Positions 52,290 to 62,006 of a DNA stretch of 64,000 bases are shown here, one piece after another; the first letter of the stretch is position 1, and each line of letters opens with the position of its first letter. Made by a program: the position numbers and the translations under genes. The stretch is from Flavobacterium azooxidireducens (GTDB taxonomy: Bacteria; Bacteroidota; Bacteroidia; Flavobacteriales; Flavobacteriaceae): assembly GCF_023195775.1 (NCBI RefSeq), contig NZ_CP096205.1, forward strand, positions 2,730,001 to 2,794,000, read 5' to 3'. Below the pieces are notes generated by a model. The model was not told the DNA's origin, did no database searches, and saw only the letters and a program-made list of their open reading frames with translations.

Positions 52290-53507
52290 ATGACATTCGG
52301 AATCATCAAAGAACGCAAAAATCCACCAGACAGAAGAGTTGTTTTTACACCTGAAGAGTTGGTTCGGTTACAACAACAATTTCCTGAGGCGAAAATAAAA
52401 GTAGAAGCATCAGATATTAGGGTTTTTCCTGATGCAGATTATGTTGCAGAAGGAATTAAAATTACGGAAGATCTTTCAGATTGTGATGTTTTACTTGGTG
52501 TCAAAGAAGTTCCTGTGGATGCTTTAATTCCAAATAAAAAATACTTTTTCTTCTCTCACACTATAAAAAAGCAAGTTCATAATCGAAAATTACTTCAAGC
52601 TGTTTTAGACAAAAATATCGAATTATATGATCATGAAACAATTGTGGATGCTCAAAACCGTCGATTAATTGGTTTTGGTCGTTATGCCGGAATTGTAGGA
52701 ACTTATAATGCTTTTCGCGGATTTGGAATTAAATTTGAACTTTTCAATATACCAAAAGCCGAGACATTAAAAGGTAAAGAAGAACTAATTGCAAAATTAA
52801 AAAGACAAGTTTTACCACCAATTAAGATTGTCCTTACAGGTAAAGGAAAGGTTGGAATGGGATCAAAAGAGATTTTAGACGGAATGAAAATTAAAGAAGT
52901 TTCCGTTGAAAATTTTCTAACCAAAAATTATTCAGAACCGGTATATGTCCAACTTGATGTGCTGGATTACAACAAACGAAAAGACGGAAAAGTTTTGGAC
53001 AACCAAGATTTTTATGCAAATCCAAAAGAATATGTTTCCGATTTTGAACGTTTTACCAAAGTTTCCGATGTTTTTATAACCGGTCATTTTTATGGAAATG
53101 ATGCTCCTTACATCCTAACACAAGAAATGCTTAAAGCTAAAGATTGTAAAATTAAAGTAGTAGCTGATATTTCTTGTGATGTAAACGGACCCATTGCTTG
53201 TACTATTAAAGCTTCAACGATAGCAGATCCGTTTTTTGGCTATTTGCCTTATGAACATAAAGAGGTGTCTTACACGCATCCCGGTTCAATAATGGTCATG
53301 AGCGTAGATAATTTGCCTTGCGAATTACCCAAAGATGCGAGCGAAGGTTTTGGCGAAATGTTTATGGAACATGTTATCCCAGCTTTTTTTAACAATGACA
53401 AAGATGGAATTCTTCAACGTGCAAAAATTACCGAAAACGGAAAATTAACACCTCGGTTTTCGTATTTACAGGATTATGTAAATGAGGGTTTAGTTACTTC
53501 AAAATAG
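52290..53507 (+). CDS. NAD(P)-dependent saccharopine/alanine-dehydrogenase-like enzyme
   Basis: Starting at ATG 52290 (MTFGIIKERKNPPDRRVVFT) it is 405 aa. The N-terminal AlaDh/PNT-like domain includes KKYFFFSHTIKKQVHNRKLL. A nucleotide-binding glycine pattern IKIVLTGKGKVGMGSKEIL lies near residues 185-205, followed by an ISCDVNGPIACTI block. The family includes lysine-forming saccharopine dehydrogenases and alanine dehydrogenases; which reaction is used is unresolved. It stands 130 bp after the sulfatase-like gene, probably as its own unit. Confidence 0.78.
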   Translation: MTFGIIKERKNPPDRRVVFTPEELVRLQQQFPEAKIKVEASDIRVFPDADYVAEGIKITEDLSDCDVLLGVKEVPVDALIPNKKYFFFSHTIKKQVHNRKLLQAVLDKNIELYDHETIVDAQNRRLIGFGRYAGIVGTYNAFRGFGIKFELFNIPKAETLKGKEELIAKLKRQVLPPIKIVLTGKGKVGMGSKEILDGMKIKEVSVENFLTKNYSEPVYVQLDVLDYNKRKDGKVLDNQDFYANPKEYVSDFERFTKVSDVFITGHFYGNDAPYILTQEMLKAKDCKIKVVADISCDVNGPIACTIKASTIADPFFGYLPYEHKEVSYTHPGSIMVMSVDNLPCELPKDASEGFGEMFMEHVIPAFFNNDKDGILQRAKITENGKLTPRFSYLQDYVNEGLVTSK

Positions 53508-53574
53508 ATTGCATTTTGAACAGTAGTGTTTAAGTCCGAATAGTTTTTTACATTTGAGAAATAATAACTACTGC

Positions 53575-56316
53575 ATGAAATTGAAATTTCAATTTTTGTT
53601 TTTTCTTTTATTTTCTTTGAATGTATTTTCTCAGGAACTGCTTCCTTTTGTCGAAAATTTCACAAAATCCAATTACAATGGCGATAATCAAGTCTGGAGC
53701 GTTACGCAAGGAAAAGATAACGCCATGTATTTTGCCAACAATCATTATTTTCTTCGATATAATGGTGTGAAATGGGAACGTTATTCGTTGCCAAACAAAA
53801 CCGTAATTCGTTCGGTTTTTGCTCATAATGAAAAGATATATTGTGGTTCCTATAACGAATTTGGTTATTGGAAAAGAGAAAATGGAATCATGCGTTATTA
53901 TTCACTTACCAAAGACAAAGATTTTTTTAAAGATGCTTCTAAAAATGAAGAAATTTGGAAAATTTTTGAATTAAACGGCACCATTTATTTTCAATCCTTT
54001 AACGAAATTTTTATTTATAATAATAATTCGATCAAACGAGTTGAAGTTCCTTTTTTGATTTCGTATTGTTTCGTAATCGATTCGAAAATTTATGTTGCTT
54101 CGGTTAACAGAGGCGTTTTTGAATTTGATGGAAAGAATTTCATCTACATAAAAAAGTGGGATGCTGTTCTGAATAATGTCATTCACGCTATTGCAAAGAA
54201 CAACAATGAAATTTATATTTTTACTTTAAAAAATGGTGTTTTTGTTGAAAAAAACGAAAAATTGCAACCTTGGAATCATCCCATTAATGAAGCTTTAAAA
54301 TCGGAAGTAATTATAACAGCAAAATTCTATCAAAAGAATAAATTGGTTCTAGGAACAGCTTCAAAAGGAGTTTATATTGTTCAGATGGATTCAGGAGAAT
54401 TTATCAATATTAATCGCAATAACCGACTTTCCAACAATTCTGTTCTGAGTATTTCTGTTGATAAAGAAAATGACATTTGGTTGGGTTTGGATAACGGAAT
54501 TTCGCACATAGAAATCAATTCTCCATTCCGAATTTTTTCAGATAATACCGGCGAATTGGGAACTGTTTATTCTATAGCAGCTTCAAAAAACGGGTATTTA
54601 TTAGCTTCTAATCATGGTGTTTTTACGTACGAAAATAAATCACTAAAAATTGTTCCTAATTCACAAGGACAAGTTTGGAATGTAAAGAAAATTGATGATA
54701 ATTTTGTAATAGGGCACAATGACGGTACTTTTTTATATGATTTTAAATCATACAGAAAAATCAATCCTTTAAATGGTGGTTGGCAGTTGAAAAAAGACCT
54801 GTATCACGACCGATACATTCAATCTAACTATCTTGGCTTAGCGTTTTTTGAGAATAAAAATGATTTCTCTCAATATAAACGACTAAACACAGTTTACAGA
54901 CCAATTAAAGATTTTGTGCAAACCGGACAGTATGAGATTATAGCTTCGGATAGTTATCGAGGACTTTTTAAAATAAAATACAATGAAAAGCTAGAGCTAG
55001 TTTCCTATCTTAATTTGACTGAAAAAAATAATATTAAAAGTGATTTTGGGGTAAAAATATTCAAGTATAAAAATGATGTTTTATATTATATTAACTCTGA
55101 ATGGTATTATTTGGATGGTGTGACAGATGTTCTAAAAAAATATGAATTATTCAATCAAAATTTTAAAAATATCAGTGAAGTAATTCCAATTGATGATTCA
55201 AGTTTTGCCATTTTGAAAGGAGGTTTGTTTTATATAATTAATCAATCCAACGATCATTTTTCCTGGAAATTGATTCCAAAAAAATATTACGAAGGAAAAA
55301 TAATCAACCAAGAAACTAGAATCTTTAAATTTAATGAGCATTATTTAGTTAATCTAGATGATGGATTTTTGCAATTTGAATCAAATAAAAATAATTTTAT
55401 AAATCAAAAAGTAGAGATTGAAGCTTATTTTAATGGAAAAATTTTAGATGATGAAGCAAATATTCCTAATAACCAAAGTTTGACTTTGCATTTTGTTTCT
55501 GAATATTTTGGAAATAAAAAATCGACACTATTTTATAAATTAAATAATCAGTCAATAGTACCACTAACAGATGGTAAGTTGATTTTGAATAATTTATCCA
55601 GCGGAAATAATAGTATTGAAGTCTATTTTACAAACGGATTTGAATTCGTGAAAACAGGTGAATTTTCATTTACTGTTTTAAAGCCGTGGTATCTTTCAAT
55701 TTGGATGATAATTCTTTATTTTGCGATTGTTGGCGGAATTTTGTTTTTATATTATCGATGGAATAAAGTGCGATATCAAGAAAAAATCAAACTTAAAGAA
55801 GAAGAACTGAAACATCATCGCCAGATTATGGAATTGGAAATGGAAGCTGAAAACAAACTCAAATTGCAAGATTATGAAAAGCATATTTTGGAAATGCAAG
55901 TTCAATCAAAAGCTTCGGAAGTAGCCGGGAAATCACTATCTATTGCCAAACAATCAGAGATGATTGAAAGCATTCAACGCATTTTAGAAGAAGAGAAGAA
56001 TATCAACACGGTTAAAACAAAGATTAAGAAAGCCATTAAATCCAATGCAATTAATCAACGCGAATGGGAAAATTTTGAAAAAAATCTTATTCAAAGTCAT
56101 GAAGAATTTGTACAAAAATTAACCAACACCTATCCTGAATTAACTTCAAAGGATATCAAGCTTTCAATTTACTTACGAATGAATTTATCTTCAAAAGAAA
56201 TTGCACCATTAATGAATATTTCCTATCGAGGTGTAGAGTTACACCGTTATCGACTTCGTAAAAAGATTCAATTAAATTCAGAAGAAAGCCTTTCTAGGTT
56301 TATGATTAATTTATAA
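53575..56316 (+). CDS. Propeller-sensor LuxR-type PUL regulator
   Basis: Starting at ATG 53575 it is 913 aa: signal peptide (ending near NVFSQ), a periplasmic two-component-regulator-type beta-propeller, a Y_Y_Y-like domain before one membrane helix (SIWMIILYFAIVGGILFLYY), a cytoplasmic coiled coil, and a C-terminal LuxR-type HTH (LTSKDIKLSIYLRMNLSSKEI ... RGVELHRYRLRKK). No kinase or receiver is present, so the sensor appears to act directly on DNA. It precedes the SusC/SusD pair and probably activates it on sensing a glycan fragment. Confidence 0.85.
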   Translation: MKLKFQFLFFLLFSLNVFSQELLPFVENFTKSNYNGDNQVWSVTQGKDNAMYFANNHYFLRYNGVKWERYSLPNKTVIRSVFAHNEKIYCGSYNEFGYWKRENGIMRYYSLTKDKDFFKDASKNEEIWKIFELNGTIYFQSFNEIFIYNNNSIKRVEVPFLISYCFVIDSKIYVASVNRGVFEFDGKNFIYIKKWDAVLNNVIHAIAKNNNEIYIFTLKNGVFVEKNEKLQPWNHPINEALKSEVIITAKFYQKNKLVLGTASKGVYIVQMDSGEFININRNNRLSNNSVLSISVDKENDIWLGLDNGISHIEINSPFRIFSDNTGELGTVYSIAASKNGYLLASNHGVFTYENKSLKIVPNSQGQVWNVKKIDDNFVIGHNDGTFLYDFKSYRKINPLNGGWQLKKDLYHDRYIQSNYLGLAFFENKNDFSQYKRLNTVYRPIKDFVQTGQYEIIASDSYRGLFKIKYNEKLELVSYLNLTEKNNIKSDFGVKIFKYKNDVLYYINSEWYYLDGVTDVLKKYELFNQNFKNISEVIPIDDSSFAILKGGLFYIINQSNDHFSWKLIPKKYYEGKIINQETRIFKFNEHYLVNLDDGFLQFESNKNNFINQKVEIEAYFNGKILDDEANIPNNQSLTLHFVSEYFGNKKSTLFYKLNNQSIVPLTDGKLILNNLSSGNNSIEVYFTNGFEFVKTGEFSFTVLKPWYLSIWMIILYFAIVGGILFLYYRWNKVRYQEKIKLKEEELKHHRQIMELEMEAENKLKLQDYEKHILEMQVQSKASEVAGKSLSIAKQSEMIESIQRILEEEKNINTVKTKIKKAIKSNAINQREWENFEKNLIQSHEEFVQKLTNTYPELTSKDIKLSIYLRMNLSSKEIAPLMNISYRGVELHRYRLRKKIQLNSEESLSRFMINL

Positions 56317-56566
56317 ATAGCATTCTTTAAATGCATAAATTATATTTTTTTCATATATTTTTTATTAAATACATAACTCATCACTACTACATCATTTGTG
56401 TTTTTATTGATGTACTTATTTTAAAAAATTAACATTTTATACTATTGAAAATCAATTATTTAATTTTTTATTTTAAGGAATTGATGTACTCGTGTAGTGT
56501 GGTTTTAATGATATACTATAACGTTTTAGTTTGTATATTAGTACTCAGTAATACTAACTTAAACAA
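56317..56566 (+). promoter_or_regulatory. Promoter region of the second PUL
   Basis: About 250 bp lie between the regulator and susC. The stretch contains related segments TACTCGTGTAGTGTGG and CATCACTACTACATCA, possible regulator sites, and an AT-rich TATAACGTTTTAGTTTGTA. A perfect TAnnTTTG was not found. Confidence 0.4.
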
Positions 56567-59557
56567 ATGATGAAAAACTTTTATTTAACTTTGTGTATGA
56601 TGGTACTCCCATTATACATATTAGCTCAGGAAGTCAAAGGTACAGTTGTAGACAAAGGCGGAATGCCTCTGCCCGGAGTCACAATCAGGGCATTGCAAAC
56701 CGATGTCAATACAGTAACCGATTTTGATGGTAATTTCACAATTAATGCACAAAACGGACAAGATTTGGAATTCCGAATGATTGGAATGAAAACTTCTATC
56801 CAAAAAGTAACAGGATCAATACTAAATGTAATGTTAGAAGATGATGAAACCACTTTGGATGACGTTGTTTTGATTGGTTATGGTACTCGTAAAAAGGTTG
56901 ACAATACCGCTTCAATAGTTTCATTAACCAGTGAGGAAGTAAACAATCGAAAGGTATTAAATGCAACTCAAGCAATTCAGGGTAAAGCAGCCGGAGTTCA
57001 AGTCTCAAGTAGTGATGTTCCGGGTAGTTCACCCTCAGTTGTGATTAGAGGTCTTAATACAGCGTTAGGTGGAAGAAATCCTCTTTATATTGTGGATGGA
57101 GTTCCTTTGGGAGATGTTAATAATATAAATTCATCAGACATTTTAACGTATGATGTTTTAAAGGATGCTTCTGCTTTAGCAATTTATGGTAATCGTGGAG
57201 CAAATGGTGTAATCATTATCACTACCAAAGCTGGAACATCTGAAAAAATGACTGTTGAATATGATGGATTTGTTGGTTTTAGAAGCCCTTTAGAAAGGAT
57301 TAAAATGGCGGGAAGCAATAAATTCTCACGTTATTCAAATATTGCACTTGGTACAACCACATTTTCACAAGATCAACCTACTAATACCAATTGGTTTGAC
57401 GAAATTACTCGTACTGGTGTATATAGTCAAAATAACATCTCTGTTTCAGGAGCTTCTAAATCTATAAAATACTTTTTTAGTGCTGGTTTATATGATGAAA
57501 AGGCAATTCTAAATGGTTTAGATTATAAACGTATTACATTACGTAATAACAATGATATTAAAATTTCTGATAGACTCTCTTTAAAACAAACATTAAACAT
57601 TGGTATTACAGAATCTAATCCAAAACCATTATCGGCTTTCACAAATGCGTATAAACAATCCCCAATTGTTCCCGTTTATTTTCCTAGCGGAAAATATGGG
57701 GTTTCATTTGTTGGAGAAGATGGTTTTGCCTCAGAAACAGGTTCATCATTTAATAATGTAGGAAATCCTGTAGCTCAACTAGATTATTTTAATGAAGAGC
57801 AACGCTATATAAATTTGCAAGCCGGATTAACGTTGGATTACAAAATTATGGATGGATTAAAATATACTTCTCAATTTACTGCTAGTTACAATAATTGGAA
57901 GAGTTATAATTTTAATGACACAAGAAATATTTGGCTATCTCAAGATCCAACAAGAACTGAAGAACTTTATGATGCTAACGCTCCAATAAACCTGTTGACA
58001 AAATCAAGAGGAGAAAATTTTGATTGGAATTTAGCAAACTTTTTAACTTATAATAAAGTGTTCTCAGATATTCATGATATTGAATTTACATTGGGAACGG
58101 AAATTAATTTTTATGGTTCAAATGAAACTTTATCAGCCACAAGACGAGATGTTCCCGCAAACTCAAATTATTGGGCATTTAATTTTTCAACATCTAATTT
58201 GAGTGATGCTATAAGTAATACTGTGTTAAACGAAAGAAGGTTATTATCCTATTTTGGTCGTGCACAATATAAATTGATGGATAAATATTTGATTACAGCC
58301 ACTCTAAGACGTGACGGTACATCGCAATATCAAACGGATTATCGTTGGGGTCATTTTCCTTCGTTTGGTTTAGGTTGGGTTGTTTCAAATGAATCGTTTT
58401 TAAAAGATAACACCTTTCTTAATTTTTTAAAACTTAGAGGAGGCTGGGGTAGATTAGGTAATGAAAGAGTTCCATTAAATAATCAAGCCTTTACATCTAA
58501 CTTGAATTCTACTTTAGGCGGAAATATTATTTATCCGGGAATCACCATTAACTCTCAAGTAGATCCTAGTTTATCATGGGAAGTTATAGAAGAATTATCT
58601 GTTGGTGTAGACTTTAGCCTAATTAATAGTAAATTAAAAGGAACTTTTGATATTTATGATAAAAGTACAACTAATTTGATATTGAATGTAGATTCTTATT
58701 TAACAGCTGGAACTTCCCAAGCTTCTCCCGGACATGTTGGTGAAGTAACCAATAAAGGGGTTGAGTTTTCTTTACGTTGGGATGACAAAATTGGCGAAAA
58801 CTTTTCCTATTGGGTTGGAGGAAATATATCCAGTAATAAAAATAATCTAGAAAGTATAACAAATCCTAATGTTTCGTTTTTTCAAGGTGGAGTTCTAGGA
58901 AACGGTCAATATACTAAATTATTATCGTTTGATGCAATAGATCAACCTTTAGGAAGTTTCTTTCTATGGGAACATGCAGGCTTTGATGAAACAGGACAAA
59001 TGCAATTCTTTAACGCTGATGGCGATATTGTATCAGAAGATCAATTAACTGTTGATGACAGAAAATTTGTTGGATCTGTTGTTCCTACATCTACTTACGG
59101 AATTTCGGTAGGTGCAAATTATAAAAATATTGATTTCTCAATTGATGGATATGGAACCGGCGGAAGCAAAGTTTACAATGGTAAAAAGGCCCAACGTTTT
59201 TCAGGTGAAAATATAGAATATGATGTTGCAACAGACTTCTGGACACCTACCAACACTTCTGCAGCAAACCCAGCTCCGTTTAATTCAGTTCCGGTTGCTT
59301 CAACCTATTATTTAGAATCAGGTGATTTCTTTAGAATCAACAACATAACATTAGGTTACACATTACCAAAAATTTCAGAACATATTACTTCTGTTAGAAT
59401 TTATGCAAATGCAATTAACCCTTTCATTTTTCAAAAATTCTCAGGATTTTCTCCTGAGTTAAATAATGACGGTGATCCGTACCGTTCTCAAGGTATAGAA
59501 ATTGATGCATATCCTACTGTTAAGTCGTTTGTATTTGGTGTTAATTTAAAATTTTAA
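56567..59557 (+). CDS. SusC/RagA-family TonB-dependent receptor (second PUL)
   Basis: This 996-aa outer-membrane protein has a signal peptide (residues about 1-21), a carboxypeptidase-regulatory-like domain (KGTVVDKGGMPLPGVTIRAL), a plug domain with VVIRGLNTALGGRNPLYIVDGV and a beta barrel ending FGVNLKF. It imports an oligosaccharide with SusD. Two ATGs are possible at the start. It follows the regulator and precedes susD by 3 nt, in the usual PUL order. Confidence 0.93.
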   Translation: MMKNFYLTLCMMVLPLYILAQEVKGTVVDKGGMPLPGVTIRALQTDVNTVTDFDGNFTINAQNGQDLEFRMIGMKTSIQKVTGSILNVMLEDDETTLDDVVLIGYGTRKKVDNTASIVSLTSEEVNNRKVLNATQAIQGKAAGVQVSSSDVPGSSPSVVIRGLNTALGGRNPLYIVDGVPLGDVNNINSSDILTYDVLKDASALAIYGNRGANGVIIITTKAGTSEKMTVEYDGFVGFRSPLERIKMAGSNKFSRYSNIALGTTTFSQDQPTNTNWFDEITRTGVYSQNNISVSGASKSIKYFFSAGLYDEKAILNGLDYKRITLRNNNDIKISDRLSLKQTLNIGITESNPKPLSAFTNAYKQSPIVPVYFPSGKYGVSFVGEDGFASETGSSFNNVGNPVAQLDYFNEEQRYINLQAGLTLDYKIMDGLKYTSQFTASYNNWKSYNFNDTRNIWLSQDPTRTEELYDANAPINLLTKSRGENFDWNLANFLTYNKVFSDIHDIEFTLGTEINFYGSNETLSATRRDVPANSNYWAFNFSTSNLSDAISNTVLNERRLLSYFGRAQYKLMDKYLITATLRRDGTSQYQTDYRWGHFPSFGLGWVVSNESFLKDNTFLNFLKLRGGWGRLGNERVPLNNQAFTSNLNSTLGGNIIYPGITINSQVDPSLSWEVIEELSVGVDFSLINSKLKGTFDIYDKSTTNLILNVDSYLTAGTSQASPGHVGEVTNKGVEFSLRWDDKIGENFSYWVGGNISSNKNNLESITNPNVSFFQGGVLGNGQYTKLLSFDAIDQPLGSFFLWEHAGFDETGQMQFFNADGDIVSEDQLTVDDRKFVGSVVPTSTYGISVGANYKNIDFSIDGYGTGGSKVYNGKKAQRFSGENIEYDVATDFWTPTNTSAANPAPFNSVPVASTYYLESGDFFRINNITLGYTLPKISEHITSVRIYANAINPFIFQKFSGFSPELNNDGDPYRSQGIEIDAYPTVKSFVFGVNLKF

Positions 59558-59560
59558 ACT

Positions 59561-61015
59561 ATGAAAAAGATATTTTATTCCATTTTTATCCTCACTTCAA
59601 TCTACCTGATTGGGTGTAGCGATGATTATTTAGATATAGATCAAACGGAATCTATTTCAACAGCCGATTTGAGTCTATTTAACAACGATGAAGGAGCAAA
59701 AAGTTTTGTGACTTCCATTTATTCCAAGTTTTTAGAATGGAACATGAGTTCATTTTCTTGGAACGGAATTACCAGTATTGCCTCAGATGATGCCGATAAA
59801 GGTTCTTCTCCCGGTGATACAGGTACTGATAAAGATTTATTGGATAATTTAACCCATAATTCGTCTAGCGTTTCTGTTGAAGAAGTATTCAGAGCTCAAT
59901 ATGAAGGAATTAACAGATGTAATCAAGCTCTTTTTTACATTCCACAATTAGATCAAGCCAATGAAGGTTTACGAAACCGATTAATGGGTGAAGCTAAATT
60001 TTTGAGAGCAGTAATGTATTTTAACTTAGTTAGAATTTATGGAGGTGTTCCATTAATTGATAAAATTCCAAACCCTTCTTCTGAAGAAGACAGAATAATG
60101 CAATTAACAAGAAAATCTAAAGAAGAAATTTATGCTTTTATTGAGCAAGATTTAACCGATGCAATAGCAATTTTGCCGGAAAAAAGTTCATATCCAGCAA
60201 CTGAAATTGCCAGAGCTTCTCGAGGAGCAGCTTTAACTTTATTGGCAAAAGTTTCTCTTTATCAAAGTAAATGGGACAAAGTAATTGAATATACCAACCA
60301 ATTGTCAGGTTATTCTTTAACTCCGGATTATGCTGAAATTTTCAAAACAACCGGTGAGAACAACCAAGAATCAATTTTTGAGATTCAAGGTTTTGGAGGA
60401 AATCCCGCAAAAGGAATTCAAGGCTACTCTGCAACCCAAGGTGCTCGTGGTGCCGGAGGTTGGGGTTGGGGATTCAACACGCCTTCGGAAAGTTTATTAA
60501 ATGCTTATGAAACCGGAGATACTCGAAGAGATGCTACTATTATTTTTGCCGGAACTGTTTTATATGATGGAAGAGATGTTCCATTAACAGTTGAAAACCC
60601 AATGTATAATTTCAAAGCATACTCTTCTATTAACTCAGGCGATTGGGAAACCAATGTTAACATTAGGTATTTAAGATATGCAGAAGTTTTATTAATGAGA
60701 GCAGAAGCTTTTAATGAATTGGGAAGTACTGGTGAGGCAATTATCGAATTAAATAAAGTGCGTAACAGAGCTAATTTAGCAGACACACCAGCTGTATCGC
60801 CAGCCGATGTTAAACTTGCCATTTGGAAAGAAAGAAGAGTAGAATTAGCGTTTGAACATGACCGTTATTTTGATTTAGTGAGAACAGGTCAAGCACAACA
60901 AGCTTTTGCAGCTCATGGAAAAGAATTTGTTGTTGGTAAACATGAAGTTTTCCCTTTACCACAACGTTTTATTAATGAAACAAATGGTTTGTCAATCCAA
61001 AATCCAAATTACTAA
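59561..61015 (+). CDS. SusD/RagB-family lipoprotein (second PUL)
   Basis: The 484-aa protein has a lipobox (IYLIGC, Cys19) followed by DDYLDID. The helical SusD fold is marked by LMGEAKFLRAVMYFNLVRIYGG, RYAEVLLMRAEAFNELG and a C-terminal KERRVELAFEHDRYFDLVRTG. It caps SusC and binds the glycan. It is followed by a strong hairpin before the LamG-like gene, which may reduce downstream expression. Confidence 0.93.
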   Translation: MKKIFYSIFILTSIYLIGCSDDYLDIDQTESISTADLSLFNNDEGAKSFVTSIYSKFLEWNMSSFSWNGITSIASDDADKGSSPGDTGTDKDLLDNLTHNSSSVSVEEVFRAQYEGINRCNQALFYIPQLDQANEGLRNRLMGEAKFLRAVMYFNLVRIYGGVPLIDKIPNPSSEEDRIMQLTRKSKEEIYAFIEQDLTDAIAILPEKSSYPATEIARASRGAALTLLAKVSLYQSKWDKVIEYTNQLSGYSLTPDYAEIFKTTGENNQESIFEIQGFGGNPAKGIQGYSATQGARGAGGWGWGFNTPSESLLNAYETGDTRRDATIIFAGTVLYDGRDVPLTVENPMYNFKAYSSINSGDWETNVNIRYLRYAEVLLMRAEAFNELGSTGEAIIELNKVRNRANLADTPAVSPADVKLAIWKERRVELAFEHDRYFDLVRTGQAQQAFAAHGKEFVVGKHEVFPLPQRFINETNGLSIQNPNY

Positions 61016-61023
61016 ATAAATAA

Positions 61024-61055
61024 AACTACTCAGGATAATTGTGTCCTGAGTAGTT
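61024..61055 (+). terminator. Hairpin between susD and the LamG gene
   Basis: AACTACTCAGGA (61024-61035) and TCCTGAGTAGTT (61044-61055) form a perfect 12-bp stem with an 8-nt loop. The following T-tract is weak, so it may be a partial terminator or an mRNA-stabilising hairpin within the PUL transcript. Confidence 0.6.
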
Positions 61056-61076
61056 ATTAATTTTAAAATATAAATT

Positions 61077-61970
61077 ATGAAAAATAAATATAGAATAGTA
61101 TTCCTATCAACTTTAGCTCTTGGTTTTATGATGATTGGCTGCGAAGAAGATTTAGACAGCAATGAACCAATTCCTTATGAACCCATCGGAGGTTATGAAA
61201 ACTCAGATGATATTGCACCTGACAATCTAGTTGCAAAAATGAGTTTTGAAGGCAATGTAGATGATTCTAAGAACGGATTAACTGGCGGAACAGCTACAAA
61301 TGTAACGTTTGAATCAGGTGTAAAAGGAAATGCATATAAAGGTTCTTCAACTGGTTTTGCATCTTATTCAACAGTAAGTAATTCAGTTTCCGGATTAGGC
61401 AGCATAACTTCAGCTATGTGGATTAAAACCACACAACATACAGGTGGTGCTCAGTGTTTGTTCATGTTACCAAAAACAACTGATTTTTGGGGTAACATAT
61501 TTGTTTTAATCGAAGGAACTACAGAGGATAAAATGTTGATCAAAATCCATCTTCAAAAAGATGTTACACCATCAATTCCATGGTCTGGACAATGGATAGA
61601 GCATACTGGCGACAACCGACTAGAAGGAATGTATGGAGACTGGAAACATCTAGTTTGGTCATATAATGCAGAAACATCCAAGTATAATATTTATGTTGAT
61701 GGAACAAAATTGGTCCTCCCAGAAGGTTTATCTAATCGATATACTTCCGACCCAAATGTAGACGGAGTTCCATTAGGAGAACTTTCAAATTCAAATGTAC
61801 AAGGTTTTGTTCTAGGAGGCTTTCAACAACATTTAGGTGCTCCATGGGGTGCTCCGGATGGTTGGATGTTGCCTTACACAGGAATGATAGACGAGTTTAG
61901 AATGTATAACACAGCCCTTTCAGATACAGACATTCGTTCATTGTATCTGTTAGAAAAAGATGGAAGATAA
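61077..61970 (+). CDS. LamG/concanavalin-like lipoprotein
   Basis: This 297-aa protein has a lipobox (MMIGC, Cys22) and then a single LamG-like concanavalin fold domain: AKMSFEGNVDDSKNGLTG, ITSAMWIKTTQ, WKHLVWSYNAETSKYNIYVDG and GMIDEFRMYNTALSDTDI. It is probably a surface glycan-binding protein (SusE/F analogue by position). No catalytic pair typical of glycoside hydrolases is evident. It lies between susD and the glucoamylase-family gene. Confidence 0.82.
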   Translation: MKNKYRIVFLSTLALGFMMIGCEEDLDSNEPIPYEPIGGYENSDDIAPDNLVAKMSFEGNVDDSKNGLTGGTATNVTFESGVKGNAYKGSSTGFASYSTVSNSVSGLGSITSAMWIKTTQHTGGAQCLFMLPKTTDFWGNIFVLIEGTTEDKMLIKIHLQKDVTPSIPWSGQWIEHTGDNRLEGMYGDWKHLVWSYNAETSKYNIYVDGTKLVLPEGLSNRYTSDPNVDGVPLGELSNSNVQGFVLGGFQQHLGAPWGAPDGWMLPYTGMIDEFRMYNTALSDTDIRSLYLLEKDGR

Positions 61971-62006
61971 TTTATGTTTTATTTAAAAAAAGAAGTCCCG
62001 TTAGTT

